From Scatosoma sp045650185 (lineage in GTDB: Bacteria > Bacillota > Clostridia > Christensenellales > Borkfalkiaceae), in NCBI GenBank assembly GCA_045650185.1, contig JAZRQY010000022.1, positions 20,179 to 84,178 of the forward strand: 64,000 bases of DNA, given 5' to 3'. The translations under genes and the position numbers were made by a program. This document shows positions 1 through 7,856 of this stretch, piece after piece (the stretch's first letter is position 1; every line of letters begins with the position of its first letter). The notes under the pieces were generated by a model. The model was not told the DNA's origin. It worked only from the letters and a program-made list of their open reading frames with translations, and searched no databases.

Positions 1-437
1 TACAAGACTACTTCAGGGTCTTTGACCAAGTCCTTCGACATGAACGGTTGAGGTACAAGCTTGCGACCGCTCATCCAACCTGTAACCAGCGAAACGATAA
101 CTTTTAAACCGTTTTCCTTTGCAGCAGAAAGCAGGTGTCTCATATTCTCCACTTGTTTTTCGTCCAAACCGCTTTCAGGGAATTTTTGATACACTAGAGG
201 AGTGTCGCCCGTTCTCATTTTGAAAGGAGCTGCCTGCGCCGCCCGTTCATTACAAAAACGAATTTCCGTCAGAGGTTGGAAATCCGACCAAAGCGGAAAA
301 ATACGGATTGTATTGACACCATACGCGCGCAAGGTTTTGAAATCCCTTTCCACAACGATTGGATCGTATTGACGCCACGTATATAAGCCCGCGTGCGACG
401 CCCAATAATTAAAGCCTAATAAGAAATCTCCTTTCAT
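1..437 (-). CDS. Glycoside hydrolase, clan GH-A (GH5-like), partial 5' end
   Basis: Reading the minus strand from an ATG at 437 gives about 145 residues without a stop; the gene runs off the left window edge. The N-terminus (LLGFNYWASHAGLYTWRQYD) and the stretch GVNTIRIFPLWSDFQP are typical of the first strands of TIM-barrel glycosidases such as GH5 cellulases and mannanases. This family hydrolyses beta-linked polysaccharide or oligosaccharide chains by a retaining mechanism with two glutamates; both would lie in the missing part. No signal peptide is visible, suggesting a cytoplasmic enzyme acting on imported oligosaccharides. An AAAAGGA ribosome binding site lies 7 bases before the ATG. The gene is divergent from the AraC-type regulator starting at 541, which is its likely controller. 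The exact substrate and family cannot be assigned. Confidence 0.8.
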   Translation of the reverse strand, partial: MKGDFLLGFNYWASHAGLYTWRQYDPIVVERDFKTLRAYGVNTIRIFPLWSDFQPLTEIRFCNERAAQAAPFKMRTGDTPLVYQKFPESGLDEKQVENMRHLLSAAKENGLKVIVSLVTGWMSGRKLVPQPFMSKDLVKDPEVVL

Positions 438-475
438 TTTTCAATCCTTTTCGTTTAATTCTTAATTTCTTTTGC

Positions 476-504
476 TTGCCAATCATTATCAAAAATGATA
501 TAAT
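476..504 (+). promoter_or_regulatory. Promoter of the araC-type gene, with an inverted repeat in the spacer
   Basis: TTGCCA (476-481), a 17-base spacer and TATAAT (499-504). The spacer holds a perfect inverted repeat, ATCATT (482-487) and AATGAT (494-499), separated by 6 bases. It lies between the divergent glycosidase and regulator genes and could be an operator for one or both. Confidence 0.65.
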
Positions 505-540
505 TGTACCAACCATTCACCGCCAGAGGAGATATGCTCA

Positions 541-1332
541 ATGCTCACTTACACCTACGAAAGCAAAAATTGCAATATAACCGCAAAACGTTGGTCCAAC
601 GTTTTCCCTAAAACCCACACCCACACTTTTTGGGAAATACTTTTCCTTTACAAAGGGACTCTTGTTAATAGTTTAAATAAAGAAGAGCATGAAATGAATA
701 AATATGACATAGCGCTTATCAAGCCTACCTGTATTCATAAACTAAAACCCGTTTCGGGTATTAAAGCGGAATACTACAACATTATTATTGAATCCACTTT
801 TTTTAATGCGTTCTGCAATAAAATTTACGAAGGCTTAACCGACGATCTTCTTAACGCTCAGAATTTATACGTTACCCTTTCGGCTCATAGACATAAAAAA
901 CTTTTAGATTTAATCTGCCTTGCAGCCAGCACGACAAATCAAGAAAACGCTAAAAAATATTATAATATCGCCTTATCATATTTACTGCCCGAATTCATTC
1001 CCCTCAACGAAACGCAAGAGCTTTCTACCGTTGAACAGGCATTAAAAATTATGTCAGACCCTAATTATATGCATCTCACCATTAAGGAAATTTCAAAGGA
1101 AATCGGGTACACGCCCGAACATCTAACGAGGCTCTTCCAAAAGGAGAACATCGGCTCACCAAGTCAAGTTTTTTTAGAGTTGAAAATGACCCACGCGAGA
1201 TTGCTTTTAATTCAGACGGATTCAACAGTTGAGGAAATTGCAAAAACGATTGGTATTGAATCTCTCCCGCATTTTTATCGCATTTTCAAAAAATTCTTCA
1301 ACAAAACGCCTAACGCCATCCGAAAAGGTTAA
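541..1332 (+). CDS. AraC family transcriptional regulator
   Basis: 263 residues, a usual length for the family. The first ~150 residues look like the cupin-type ligand-binding domain (HTHTFWEILFLYKG, then a conserved HKLKPVSG strand). The last ~100 residues carry the double helix-turn-helix: LTIKEISKEIGYTPEHLTRL for the first and VEEIAKTIGIESLPHFYRIF for the second, ending FNKTPNAIRKG. Such proteins bind direct repeats near a promoter and switch on carbohydrate-use genes when a sugar binds the cupin. The start at 541 is preceded by GAGGAG; an ATG at 533 is out of frame. It is divergent from the glycosidase at 1-437, so a role in controlling that locus is likely but inferred. Confidence 0.9.
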   Translation: MLTYTYESKNCNITAKRWSNVFPKTHTHTFWEILFLYKGTLVNSLNKEEHEMNKYDIALIKPTCIHKLKPVSGIKAEYYNIIIESTFFNAFCNKIYEGLTDDLLNAQNLYVTLSAHRHKKLLDLICLAASTTNQENAKKYYNIALSYLLPEFIPLNETQELSTVEQALKIMSDPNYMHLTIKEISKEIGYTPEHLTRLFQKENIGSPSQVFLELKMTHARLLLIQTDSTVEEIAKTIGIESLPHFYRIFKKFFNKTPNAIRKG

Positions 1333-1518
1333 GGCAACCTTAACCCCAGCCCTATCGTAGAAAAATCCAACCTTGTATTGCCTTAAACTTTGCTTTAACG
1401 TATCCAAGTTAAGTTTATTATAATACTTCCGCATATAAAAGTCAATAAACCAATATTTAAATACGCTATATATTTGTTTGCTTTTTTTGACGATTTTTTT
1501 ACACTTTATTGATTTTTT

Positions 1519-1548
1519 ACCGAGAAATATGCTTTTTCTCGGTCTTTT
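1519..1548 (+). terminator. Rho-independent terminator after the araC-type gene
   Basis: ACCGAGAAA (1519-1527) pairs with TTTCTCGGT (1535-1543), followed by a T-rich tail. It lies about 190 bases past the stop. The AT-rich stretch 1333-1657 shows nothing else I can support as a gene. Confidence 0.7.
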
Positions 1549-1657
1549 TATTACAAAAAAATATAATCCGTTAAAACAACATTACCTGCTTTTACTTTTT
1601 CCTTTTTTTGTAATAAAATCAAGAAATTGTTAAAAATATTTTTGGCTGCAAAGAAGA

Positions 1658-2602
1658 TTAATTAGGAAGTTCCAACAAGTTTTCCCTTAAAAACGCAACT
1701 GCTTTTTCTATATCTTGTTCAGGGTTCTCCCCGCATTCACGCTCTATCGTCAAATACCCGTCATAGCCTATTTCTTTCAATGCCTTGAGATAATTTTTCC
1801 AGTCTACTTGCCCTTCGCCGAGAGGTAATTCTTTGAAGCCCTCGCAAGCGTTCAAAGCGTCTACGCCCCCAACAGCAAATGCGTGATATACGGCCGTCGG
1901 GTCTTGATTTTTATCGAGCATTACACCGTCCTTCGCGTGCGTATGCACGATATAGTCCTTTAATAAATAGACCGCCTCCACGGCATCCTGCCCCGTCACC
2001 ATCGTGAAATTTGCAGGATCTAGATTGACCCCTACTCCTCCTTGTGTGTCCTTTAAAAACGCAAGGAGCGTTTTTGCTTTTTCAGGTCCAGTTTCAATGG
2101 CAAGCGTTACGCCTTTTTCTTTTGCATACAAACCGCATTCCGTCAACGCTTTTAACATCACACCATATCTTGGATTACTCTTATCTCCGGGGATAACACC
2201 GATATGCGTGGTTATGACTTTTGTGCCAAATTCCACCGCTAAATCTACAATTTCTTTGGTTTTTTGAACGCGCTCTGCATTGTCTTCTTCTCGTTCAAAA
2301 CCGTAACCGCCCATATCCCCGCAAAGCGCGGATACCACCAAGTTGTTTTCTTTGAGCAGTTTTTTATATTCGTCCTTTTCTTTTTGAGAAAGCGCAGGAG
2401 AAAATTCGCCCGTCGTAGCATAAATCTGAACACCTTGTAAGCCTAAATCTGCGGCGATTTCAATGCCTTCTTTATGCGTTTTTTTGAAACAATCGGTGAT
2501 TACGCCTAACCAAACTTTAACACAGTATTTTACGAATAAAAAGTTAGAGCGCGCAAAGGTATTAATAAGAGAAGACAAGCTCTCTTTCACAGAAATCGCC
2601 AA
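1658..2602 (-). CDS. Sugar phosphate isomerase/epimerase (IolE-like TIM barrel), 5' end rearranged
   Basis: The protein from GVITDCFKKTHKEG onward matches the xylose-isomerase-like TIM-barrel family, which interconverts or dehydrates sugar and inositol derivatives in the cytoplasm. Visible metal ligands are the Glu in LAIETGPE, the Asp in VNLDPANF, the His in VHTHAKDG and the Glu in LTIERE. The family usually begins Met-Lys-Val-Trp-Leu-Gly-Val-Ile-Thr. Here the codon expected to be ATG reads GTT (near 2520), and the 27 residues in front of it are antisense to an AraC C-terminal fragment on the other strand (2519-2717). The only in-frame starts upstream are a TTG at 2602 and a GTG at 2590, without a clear ribosome binding site. 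The gene therefore seems to have lost its own start in a rearrangement. It may be a pseudogene or be expressed with a foreign N-terminus. Confidence 0.75.
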   Translation of the reverse strand: MAISVKESLSSLINTFARSNFLFVKYCVKVWLGVITDCFKKTHKEGIEIAADLGLQGVQIYATTGEFSPALSQKEKDEYKKLLKENNLVVSALCGDMGGYGFEREEDNAERVQKTKEIVDLAVEFGTKVITTHIGVIPGDKSNPRYGVMLKALTECGLYAKEKGVTLAIETGPEKAKTLLAFLKDTQGGVGVNLDPANFTMVTGQDAVEAVYLLKDYIVHTHAKDGVMLDKNQDPTAVYHAFAVGGVDALNACEGFKELPLGEGQVDWKNYLKALKEIGYDGYLTIERECGENPEQDIEKAVAFLRENLLELPN

Positions 2603-2717
2603 ACTCTTACATTATTCGTCCCTGTATTCTTTTAGTAAATCTTTTAAACTCCATTTCGGTATTTCACCAAGTGATTATCGAAAATCGCATCGCCCCACAC
2701 GTCAACTTCCCCAATGA
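2519..2717 (+). pseudogene. 3' fragment of a second AraC family regulator gene
   Basis: The plus strand encodes TQYFTNKKLERAKVLI, then LSFTEIAKLLHYSSLYSFSK and FKLHFGISPSDYRKSH before a stop. These are the last helix of HTH1 and the whole second HTH of an AraC protein. The upstream two thirds of the gene are absent, because the sequence changes abruptly at about 2518 into the 5' end of the isomerase gene on the other strand. The in-frame ATG at 2463 is part of isomerase-derived sequence. The fragment differs from the intact AraC gene at 541-1332, so it is not a tandem copy of it. Confidence 0.8.
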
Positions 2718-2834
2718 GATAAGTAAAACGCCAAAGAAATACAATGATCCATATTCGGCTTATTTTTGGGTTTCAATAAGGGCAGGTATCTTAATTTTCT
2801 TAAAAATTTCGGCGTCCATTTTGGCGTTCAAAGT

Positions 2835-2866
2835 AAAAAAGCCTTGAAAATCAAGGCTTTTTTGTA
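2835..2866. terminator. Bidirectional terminator hairpin
   Basis: AAAAAAGCCTTGA pairs with TCAAGGCTTTTTT around a short AAA loop, giving a U-tract on both strands. It can serve the AraC remnant from the left and the alpha/beta hydrolase gene from the right. Confidence 0.8.
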
Positions 2867-2904
2867 TAGTCGTACATCTTCAATTCGTGTCGACCGCACC
2901 ACTC

Positions 2905-2945
2905 TAAACCTAAATTGAACCATCGTGTTCGGTTTAGGTTTTTTG
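2905..2945 (+). terminator. Rho-independent terminator
   Basis: AAACCTAAATTGAAC (2905-2919) and GTTCGGTTTAGGTTT (2927-2941) form a 15-bp stem with two G-T pairs and a 6-base loop, followed by T's. No plus-strand gene lies directly upstream except the AraC remnant, so it may be part of the lost region's 3' end. Confidence 0.65.
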
Positions 2946-2955
2946 TTTTATTACT

Positions 2956-3903
2956 TTAAGCGACGTAGCTGTCAAAGAACGCCACCACCTCGCCGATCAG
3001 CGCGGTGTCCAGCTTGCCGTCCGACCCGGTCATCACGCCGTGATCGCGATCCTCGTATTTCTTGAATACAAAGCGTGGATTGTCCTTATATTTTTTGTAA
3101 TAGGCGTCGTAGCCGTAGCCGATGGGAATGGTCGTATCGTCGGCGCTATGCACAATCATCACCCCGCAATCGCTGCCCTCAAAGCCCTTCATGCTGGTGC
3201 TGAACGCATACTTGCCGTACTGGAAAAATTCATACACCGAGGCAAAGGGCAACAACAGCTTCGCCACGCCGCCCACCATCTGACAACCGCGGTAGTCGAT
3301 CAAATCCATCGACTTATTCCAGCCTGCAAGCGACGCCACCGCCTTGACCTCGGGATGATAATTTAAGACGTTGCCCACGGACAAACCACCCCAGCTATAC
3401 CCCATCAGAACAAAGGGCAGATCCTGCGTTTTTTCCATCGTCTGCGCGTAGGAAATTGCGTAATCAAGGTCGATAAAGCCCTGCGGCAAGCCGCCGACCA
3501 CCTCGCCCTCACTCTCGTCGTTTGCCGTTGCGTCATAGGCGAACACGTAGTAGCCGTTCTGCGTCATAATCTCGAAGATATCCATATACCCTCTCTGACC
3601 GCCACCGCCAAGCCCGTGCGCAAAGACCACTACCCCTTTTTCTTCCACACTCTCGTCCTCGTTTTCATATAAGTAGCCCACCAGCGTCTGTTTTTTGTTC
3701 GAGGTAAAAGTGTGGCGTTCCCGTTTCATAGAGGGGAATTGCTCGATCGTAAAGGCAGCCTCCTCGCTGGTGGTGCAGCGGTAATGAAAGCTGCCGTCGT
3801 AAATCGATACCGCCACGCAATACAAAACAATCATACAAACCAACAAAAACGAAACCGCAGAGATAATGCTAATCGTTAGAATTTTTTTCTTTTTAGAATC
3901 CAT
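2956..3903 (-). CDS. Membrane-anchored alpha/beta hydrolase
   Basis: 315 residues. The start at 3903 is chosen because AGGAG lies five bases upstream; an upstream ATG at 3924 precedes that site and is unlikely. Residues ~7-32 form one hydrophobic segment (ILTISIISAVSFLLVCMIVL), a signal anchor placing the catalytic domain outside. The alpha/beta hydrolase fold is shown by the oxyanion region VVFAHGLGGGG, the nucleophile elbow GYSWGG (Ser), the acid in HSADDTTIP and the catalytic His in EDRDHGVMTG. The family hydrolyses esters, lipids or peptides; the substrate is unknown. It is a single gene with its own promoter at 3944-3972. Confidence 0.85.
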   Translation of the reverse strand: MDSKKKKILTISIISAVSFLLVCMIVLYCVAVSIYDGSFHYRCTTSEEAAFTIEQFPSMKRERHTFTSNKKQTLVGYLYENEDESVEEKGVVVFAHGLGGGGQRGYMDIFEIMTQNGYYVFAYDATANDESEGEVVGGLPQGFIDLDYAISYAQTMEKTQDLPFVLMGYSWGGLSVGNVLNYHPEVKAVASLAGWNKSMDLIDYRGCQMVGGVAKLLLPFASVYEFFQYGKYAFSTSMKGFEGSDCGVMIVHSADDTTIPIGYGYDAYYKKYKDNPRFVFKKYEDRDHGVMTGSDGKLDTALIGEVVAFFDSYVA

Positions 3904-3943
3904 ACCTACTCCTTTTTTTGTCATTTTTTATTATGACAATTAC

Positions 3944-3972
3944 AGTATATCACTCGGTTTTACAAATTGCAA
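3944..3972 (-). promoter_or_regulatory. Promoter of the alpha/beta hydrolase gene
   Basis: On the minus strand: TTGCAA (3972-3967), 17 bases, TATACT (3949-3944), about 40 bases before the chosen start codon. Confidence 0.7.
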
Positions 3973-4002
3973 GCCTTTTTTTGTTGTTTCCCGAAAATAG
4001 TT

Positions 4003-4036
4003 AAAACGCCGCGGCAGGTTTTGCCACGGCGTTTTC
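4003..4036 (-). terminator. Terminator after the channel gene
   Basis: AAAACGCCG-CGGCA pairs with TTGCC-A-CGGCGTTTT around a short loop, with a T-tract on both strands. It lies 9 bases past the stop of the channel gene. Confidence 0.8.
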
Positions 4037-4044
4037 TTGTTTTG

Positions 4045-5880
4045 TTAGTAGTTAATTAAAATCAGCTCGTCATCGCTTGTCAGAACCAGCCGTTCCTCTT
4101 TATCCATATCGCTGCACAGGAAGGTGATTTCAGGGTCGTCTACTCTCTTTATACCGATACAAAGACGGGTCTTATTAGAGGCAAGATAGAACGATTGCAC
4201 CAGCTCTGCCCGGCATGCAAATTCTATGGTGGGCTCTTCCAGCGCTAAGACTTCGGAAACCTTGACGATGTCAAGGTCAATCGCTCCGTCACCGCCAATC
4301 TCGTTGGTGGAAATCAGATCGCGATAGAACTTCCTCGAACCGGGGTGAGTCAACAACTGCACCATAAACAGCGACAAAATACGGTTGGATACAATCACCG
4401 ACATCACGCCAAAGTTTTTAAGACAGCTCAAGTTCGCAGGGTTCATAATTTCTGCCAAAATCTCCGTCGTATCGTCGAGGCAGCCACTCAGCTTAAAGGT
4501 GAGCGCAGACAGGAAAATATCCTCGTCCTGATTGTTCATATCCGTTCCGTCTGAGGAGAGCAACAGTATCTTTTTCTTGCCCTTCGTTTCTTTAATACGA
4601 GCAATCACCTCTTCCAAATCATCGTGATAGGAATAAGCGTAGCAGGCAATCTTCTTTTGATACAGATTTTCGTATTGATCAAGCTCGTCCACGACGAATT
4701 TTGAATCCCCCGAACGGGAAAGAATAAATACGCTGAATTCCTCGCGCTCCGGCTGGTAGCGATAGTTCAGGGAGCGGTCGTAGCTACGCTTGGTTTCTCT
4801 AACGCCCAGGTCTTGTCCACTCTCTGCAAGCACGTACAACTGGTCAGCGCGCTTTTTGCCCTCGCCGTCCACCGCGTCATCGTCGTCGTAGTTGATGACG
4901 GGAATACAGCTACTGTAGGTACGCAAAGCCTCCTCCATCTCCATCGTCGGTATGCCGTAAAACTCACATCCGTCGTAGGAAAGCAGGGAATGATACAGAC
5001 CACTAAAGCCCGAGCTCACAATCGTCTTCCCTAAAATGTGCCCCAGCACCGAATTATGGGAGAAGATAATGATACGGTTATGCAAGTCCTTATCAATGGT
5101 CGAGAGCAACTTTTCAATCTTAACCACCGTATCGTTGTTTTCCACCTCCACCACGATATTCGCCTGCGTTGCGGCGTGGATGATGGTGAACAGCGATTTG
5201 AGCGCCTGAATGTCCTTGGTGGACATCGCGTGCGTACCGTCGTTTTCCAAGGTAGAGAGCAAGACACCAACGTATTTTGCGTTTCTCAAGGAGATATCGT
5301 CCAAATACTTCGGGGAGTTAGGATTACCACTCTTAATAAACAGCCGTATATCTTTCATTTTACGTCTGTTTTCCGTGAAGATGTTTTGAATCGAGTTCAA
5401 TACTTCCTCTCTATCCTGCTCGGAGAGAATGACGATATTCTTCTTCCCTTCCAAAAAGGACAGGTCGTAGATAAGATGCGCCCCGATCGACGACCAGTTC
5501 AAAAAGACGTAATGATCAGAAAGCTTGATTTTCCCAAGGTTATTAAGGCGCTTATCGATCATCGACTGCAAAATATCCGTAGTGAAACCGATCAACGCGC
5601 CAGAGAAAATGACCATCTGAATGACGGTGAGCACCATCTTAATTACAAAGCACGCCATATCCTCCTGAGAATTGACAAAGTCGTAAATCCCGTCCGAACA
5701 CATCGTATAGGTGAATATGTACGCCAGCTCGTCAAAGAACGGGTTCCCCGATACAATGGATAAAAGCCCCGTAAACAGTACGATGACCGCAAGGTTAATC
5801 GCAATCAACGATACCGCGATGGCAACTCTTGGATGAGAATACCAAAGTAACATCAACTTGTTCGTCTTCTTCTTATGCAA
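4045..5880 (-). CDS. CASTOR/POLLUX-type ion channel with RCK-like domains
   Basis: 611 residues from a TTG at 5880. Residues ~15-40 (AIAVSLIAINLAVIVLFTGL) and ~85-115 (VLTVIQMVIFSGALIGFTTD) are membrane helices bracketing a pore-like loop. The rest is cytoplasmic, with two RCK/TrkA-N-like Rossmann parts starting at DHYVFLNWSSIGAHLIYDL and FSVFILSRSGDSKFVVDEL. This is the layout of plant CASTOR/POLLUX/DMI1 channels and their bacterial relatives, which pass cations under ligand control. In-frame ATGs at 5910 and 5913 lie on top of the predicted -10 box, so they should not be in the mRNA. The TTG at 5880 has GGAGGA eight bases upstream and is the better start. The gene is divergent from an unknown membrane protein. 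Ion selectivity and ligand are unknown. Confidence 0.85.
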   Translation of the reverse strand: MHKKKTNKLMLLWYSHPRVAIAVSLIAINLAVIVLFTGLLSIVSGNPFFDELAYIFTYTMCSDGIYDFVNSQEDMACFVIKMVLTVIQMVIFSGALIGFTTDILQSMIDKRLNNLGKIKLSDHYVFLNWSSIGAHLIYDLSFLEGKKNIVILSEQDREEVLNSIQNIFTENRRKMKDIRLFIKSGNPNSPKYLDDISLRNAKYVGVLLSTLENDGTHAMSTKDIQALKSLFTIIHAATQANIVVEVENNDTVVKIEKLLSTIDKDLHNRIIIFSHNSVLGHILGKTIVSSGFSGLYHSLLSYDGCEFYGIPTMEMEEALRTYSSCIPVINYDDDDAVDGEGKKRADQLYVLAESGQDLGVRETKRSYDRSLNYRYQPEREEFSVFILSRSGDSKFVVDELDQYENLYQKKIACYAYSYHDDLEEVIARIKETKGKKKILLLSSDGTDMNNQDEDIFLSALTFKLSGCLDDTTEILAEIMNPANLSCLKNFGVMSVIVSNRILSLFMVQLLTHPGSRKFYRDLISTNEIGGDGAIDLDIVKVSEVLALEEPTIEFACRAELVQSFYLASNKTRLCIGIKRVDDPEITFLCSDMDKEERLVLTSDDELILINY

Positions 5881-5911
5881 AATAAAGTTCCTCCACGCAC
5901 GTATTTTCATC

Positions 5912-5940
5912 ATTATAACATATATTTTTACAAAAGACAA
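5912..5940 (-). promoter_or_regulatory. Promoter of the channel gene
   Basis: Minus strand TTGTCT (5940-5935), exactly 17 bases, TATAAT (5917-5912). Transcription would begin near 5905, which rules out the ATG codons at 5913 and 5910 as starts and supports the TTG at 5880. Confidence 0.8.
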
Positions 5941-5960
5941 TATCGTTTATCTTCTTTTTA

Positions 5961-5989
5961 TTGACATTTTTCGAGGCGGGTGCTACAAT
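5961..5989 (+). promoter_or_regulatory. Promoter of the 6042 membrane protein gene
   Basis: TTGACA (5961-5966), 17 bases, TACAAT (5984-5989). Its -35 box is 20 bases from the -35 box of the divergent channel promoter, so the two genes share one regulatory region. Confidence 0.8.
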
Positions 5990-6041
5990 AATAACCAAGC
6001 AATCTATTTGCGCGCGTATTATATACGAAAAGGAGAAAATT

Positions 6042-7121
6042 ATGTTATCCAACCGTTTTATGCGCCTGATCACCAGCGTTCTAATCTTGCTCGGTGTAGG
6101 GATCGTAACCATTCTTATCATCACCCCGATTTTTGACGGCGGCGACTCCGTTGGAACGGCAACTTCGGGTATGATGGGCAACCTGTTAATCTGCTTTGGC
6201 GTCTGCCTCGTGCACCAAATCTGTTGGGATTTGTTGAATTTTTCCTTCATGGAAAATGCCGTCGGCAGAACGATTAAGCGCGTTTTGTTTATCGCGGTGC
6301 TTGCAATTGCAGTACTTATGGGCTGCGTGTTGCATTATGCGAACTTGCTGGGTAGCGACTACGAATTTAAAAAACTTGTAAAAGCAAGCGCCTTTTCGCA
6401 GGGTTTTGCTTTAGCAACCGTTCTGTGTCCGATTTCGTCGGCAATTTTCTGCCTGCTCTCCGACCGTCTGTGCTGGGAACGGGAACGCGCGCCCTTCCTG
6501 CCCTTGTATAGCATGGGCGCAGCCATCGGCGCAGGGATTATCATCGCATTCTTGGGCGAAGCCGCTTGGAGCTTTATGCCCATCCTCTTAATCATCGGCG
6601 GACTCGGTTTTTTCGTTGGCTACTGCGTGGTCAAGAAAACCTTTATCTACGGCGAAGAGGAATACGAATACGTCAGCAGCGGTTATAGCGGCGGCTACAG
6701 CGGCGGTAGCAGCAGCTACGGCAGCGGCGACAGCGACTATTATTCAGGGGACACCCGCACAAGCGACGGTCTTTTCCTCAATCAATTTGAAATCGGTATG
6801 CACCGAATCGCAAGCTACAACTCTCGTGGAACTTCCCTTTCGCACGGGGCGTATTTGTCTTGCTCCGTCTACTCCTCAACCTATCCCGGCGGTGTCGATT
6901 TCAAGATTACGGGCACGGTGACGATTAACACCGACTACATCACCCACCAAGCAGATATCAGCGACATTCGTTCGGATGCTCAGAGAGAGATTTCGGAGAT
7001 TGCGAGTGACTTGAAGTCGGCTGCAGAGAGCGAAATCCGCAGTCTGCGCGAAAAGTACACCGACTACGACGGCAGAATGAGCATCAACGTAACCTCGGAC
7101 GTACGGGTTGAACAGCGTTAA
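6042..7121 (+). CDS. Unknown multi-pass membrane protein with Gly-Ser-Tyr linker
   Basis: 359 residues; the start at 6042 has AGGAG seven bases upstream (AAGGAGAAAATTATG). Not recognised. Five or six hydrophobic segments fill residues ~8-215, e.g. SVLILLGVGIVTILIITPIF and LYSMGAAIGAGIIIAFLGEA. Then follows a low-complexity linker rich in Gly, Ser and Tyr (about residues 225-260, SSGYSGGYSGGSSSYGSG) and a soluble C-terminal part of ~100 residues ending in a charged, probably helical section (SDLKSAAESEIRSLREKY). The linker and tail are probably on one face of the membrane. It shares a divergent promoter region with the CASTOR/POLLUX-type channel, so a joint role in ion balance or envelope stress is possible but only inferred. 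The downstream MITE starts 13 bases after the stop. Confidence 0.75.
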   Translation: MLSNRFMRLITSVLILLGVGIVTILIITPIFDGGDSVGTATSGMMGNLLICFGVCLVHQICWDLLNFSFMENAVGRTIKRVLFIAVLAIAVLMGCVLHYANLLGSDYEFKKLVKASAFSQGFALATVLCPISSAIFCLLSDRLCWERERAPFLPLYSMGAAIGAGIIIAFLGEAAWSFMPILLIIGGLGFFVGYCVVKKTFIYGEEEYEYVSSGYSGGYSGGSSSYGSGDSDYYSGDTRTSDGLFLNQFEIGMHRIASYNSRGTSLSHGAYLSCSVYSSTYPGGVDFKITGTVTINTDYITHQADISDIRSDAQREISEIASDLKSAAESEIRSLREKYTDYDGRMSINVTSDVRVEQR

Positions 7122-7134
7122 ATTTCATAGAAAA

Positions 7135-7317
7135 GGCTGTGTCACAAAGAATGATTGATTTACAACAAAATCCTTTTTGTTGGATTGACGAGAAAAATAT
7201 AAGAAAGACAAGCGTTTTATGAGGGCGCATACCCCCAGCGGTCTGTAACCGAATAAAATGCGCCGAATTTCGCAACTATTTTTCCGTCAAAAATCAATCA
7301 GGTGATGTGACAGAGCC
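7135..7317 (+). mobile_element. MITE-like element, copy 1 (183 bp)
   Basis: Bounded by terminal inverted repeats GGCTGTGTCAC (left) and GTGACAGAGCC (right), 10 of 11 bases matched. It is flanked by ATAGAAAA (7127-7134) and GTAGAAAA (7318-7325), which look like an 8-bp target duplication with one later change. It aligns without gaps over 183 bp to the copy at 53937-54119. No coding capacity. It probably moves with the transposase of an unlinked full-length insertion sequence; 8-bp AT-rich duplications are seen with ISL3-type elements, but the family is not proven. Confidence 0.85.
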
Positions 7318-7324
7318 GTAGAAA

Positions 7325-7358
7325 AAAAGGCTTTACCTCGCAAGGTAAAGCCTTTTCA
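7325..7358 (-). terminator. Terminator after the 137-residue gene
   Basis: AAAAGGCTTTACCT (7325-7338) pairs with AGGTAAAGCCTTTT (7343-7356) around a 4-base loop. It lies next to the stop at 7359 and overlaps the right flank of the MITE copy. Confidence 0.8.
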
Positions 7359-7772
7359 TTATCCGCAATTCTTGTTCGCATATAAAAACGCGTACTCTCT
7401 TTTAAAGCGTTCGAGAGCGCGCAGGTATTTTTCCGATATCTCTAAGGTATAGCGTTGCTTTTCGGTGTAAGAAAGTGTTTCGTACAAAGCGTAATCGGTC
7501 AGTCGCCCGATAGCATCGCTGACCTCGCCCTCGCTTAAAAGCAGAGCTTTTACACGCTCGTAAAAGGGATCTACGAGCTCTTCGCCACGGATTTTTCGTT
7601 CCACCTCCATCGCAAAAAAGCGTTCCGCCTCCTGCGTATTCACCCCGTTTTGCCTTGCAAACTCTATCTTTTCTTGCTGTTCCAGCCGATAGCTTTCCCA
7701 AAAGTTTTCCTTCATCCTTTGTTTGGCTTGACGGGCAATCGTCCTTAAAGTTCTACCTGCATTCTTCGACAT
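7359..7772 (-). CDS. Conserved-looking hypothetical protein, helical and charged
   Basis: 137 residues; the start at 7772 is chosen for AGGAG eight bases before the ATG (AGGAGTGGAAAAATG). Not recognised. The protein is soluble, with no signal or membrane segment, and is rich in Glu, Arg and Lys with long predicted helices (AKQRMKENFWESYRLEQQEK; YTLEISEKYLRALERFKREY). It ends with KNCG. It lies between the MITE copy and rpsU on the same strand as rpsU. No function can be proposed. Confidence 0.65.
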   Translation of the reverse strand: MSKNAGRTLRTIARQAKQRMKENFWESYRLEQQEKIEFARQNGVNTQEAERFFAMEVERKIRGEELVDPFYERVKALLLSEGEVSDAIGRLTDYALYETLSYTEKQRYTLEISEKYLRALERFKREYAFLYANKNCG

Positions 7773-7825
7773 TTTTCCACTCCTTTTGATTAAAATTGCC
7801 AAGATTGACTATTTTTTGCAAACAA

Positions 7826-7852
7826 AAAAGCTCACGATTTCGTGAGCTTCTT
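7826..7852. terminator. Terminator after rpsU
   Basis: AAGCTCACGA and TCGTGAGCTT form a 10-bp stem with a TT loop; on the minus strand it is followed by TTTTTTG. It lies directly after the rpsU stop. Confidence 0.85.
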
Positions 7853-7856
7853 TCGT

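Noticed and set aside
1222..1434. Small minus-strand reading frame overlapping the araC 3' end
   Set aside because: It is mostly antisense to the HTH region, with no start signal or recognisable content.
3040..3366. Plus-strand frame inside the alpha/beta hydrolase
   Set aside because: Antisense to a gene with intact catalytic motifs; no promoter or ribosome binding site.
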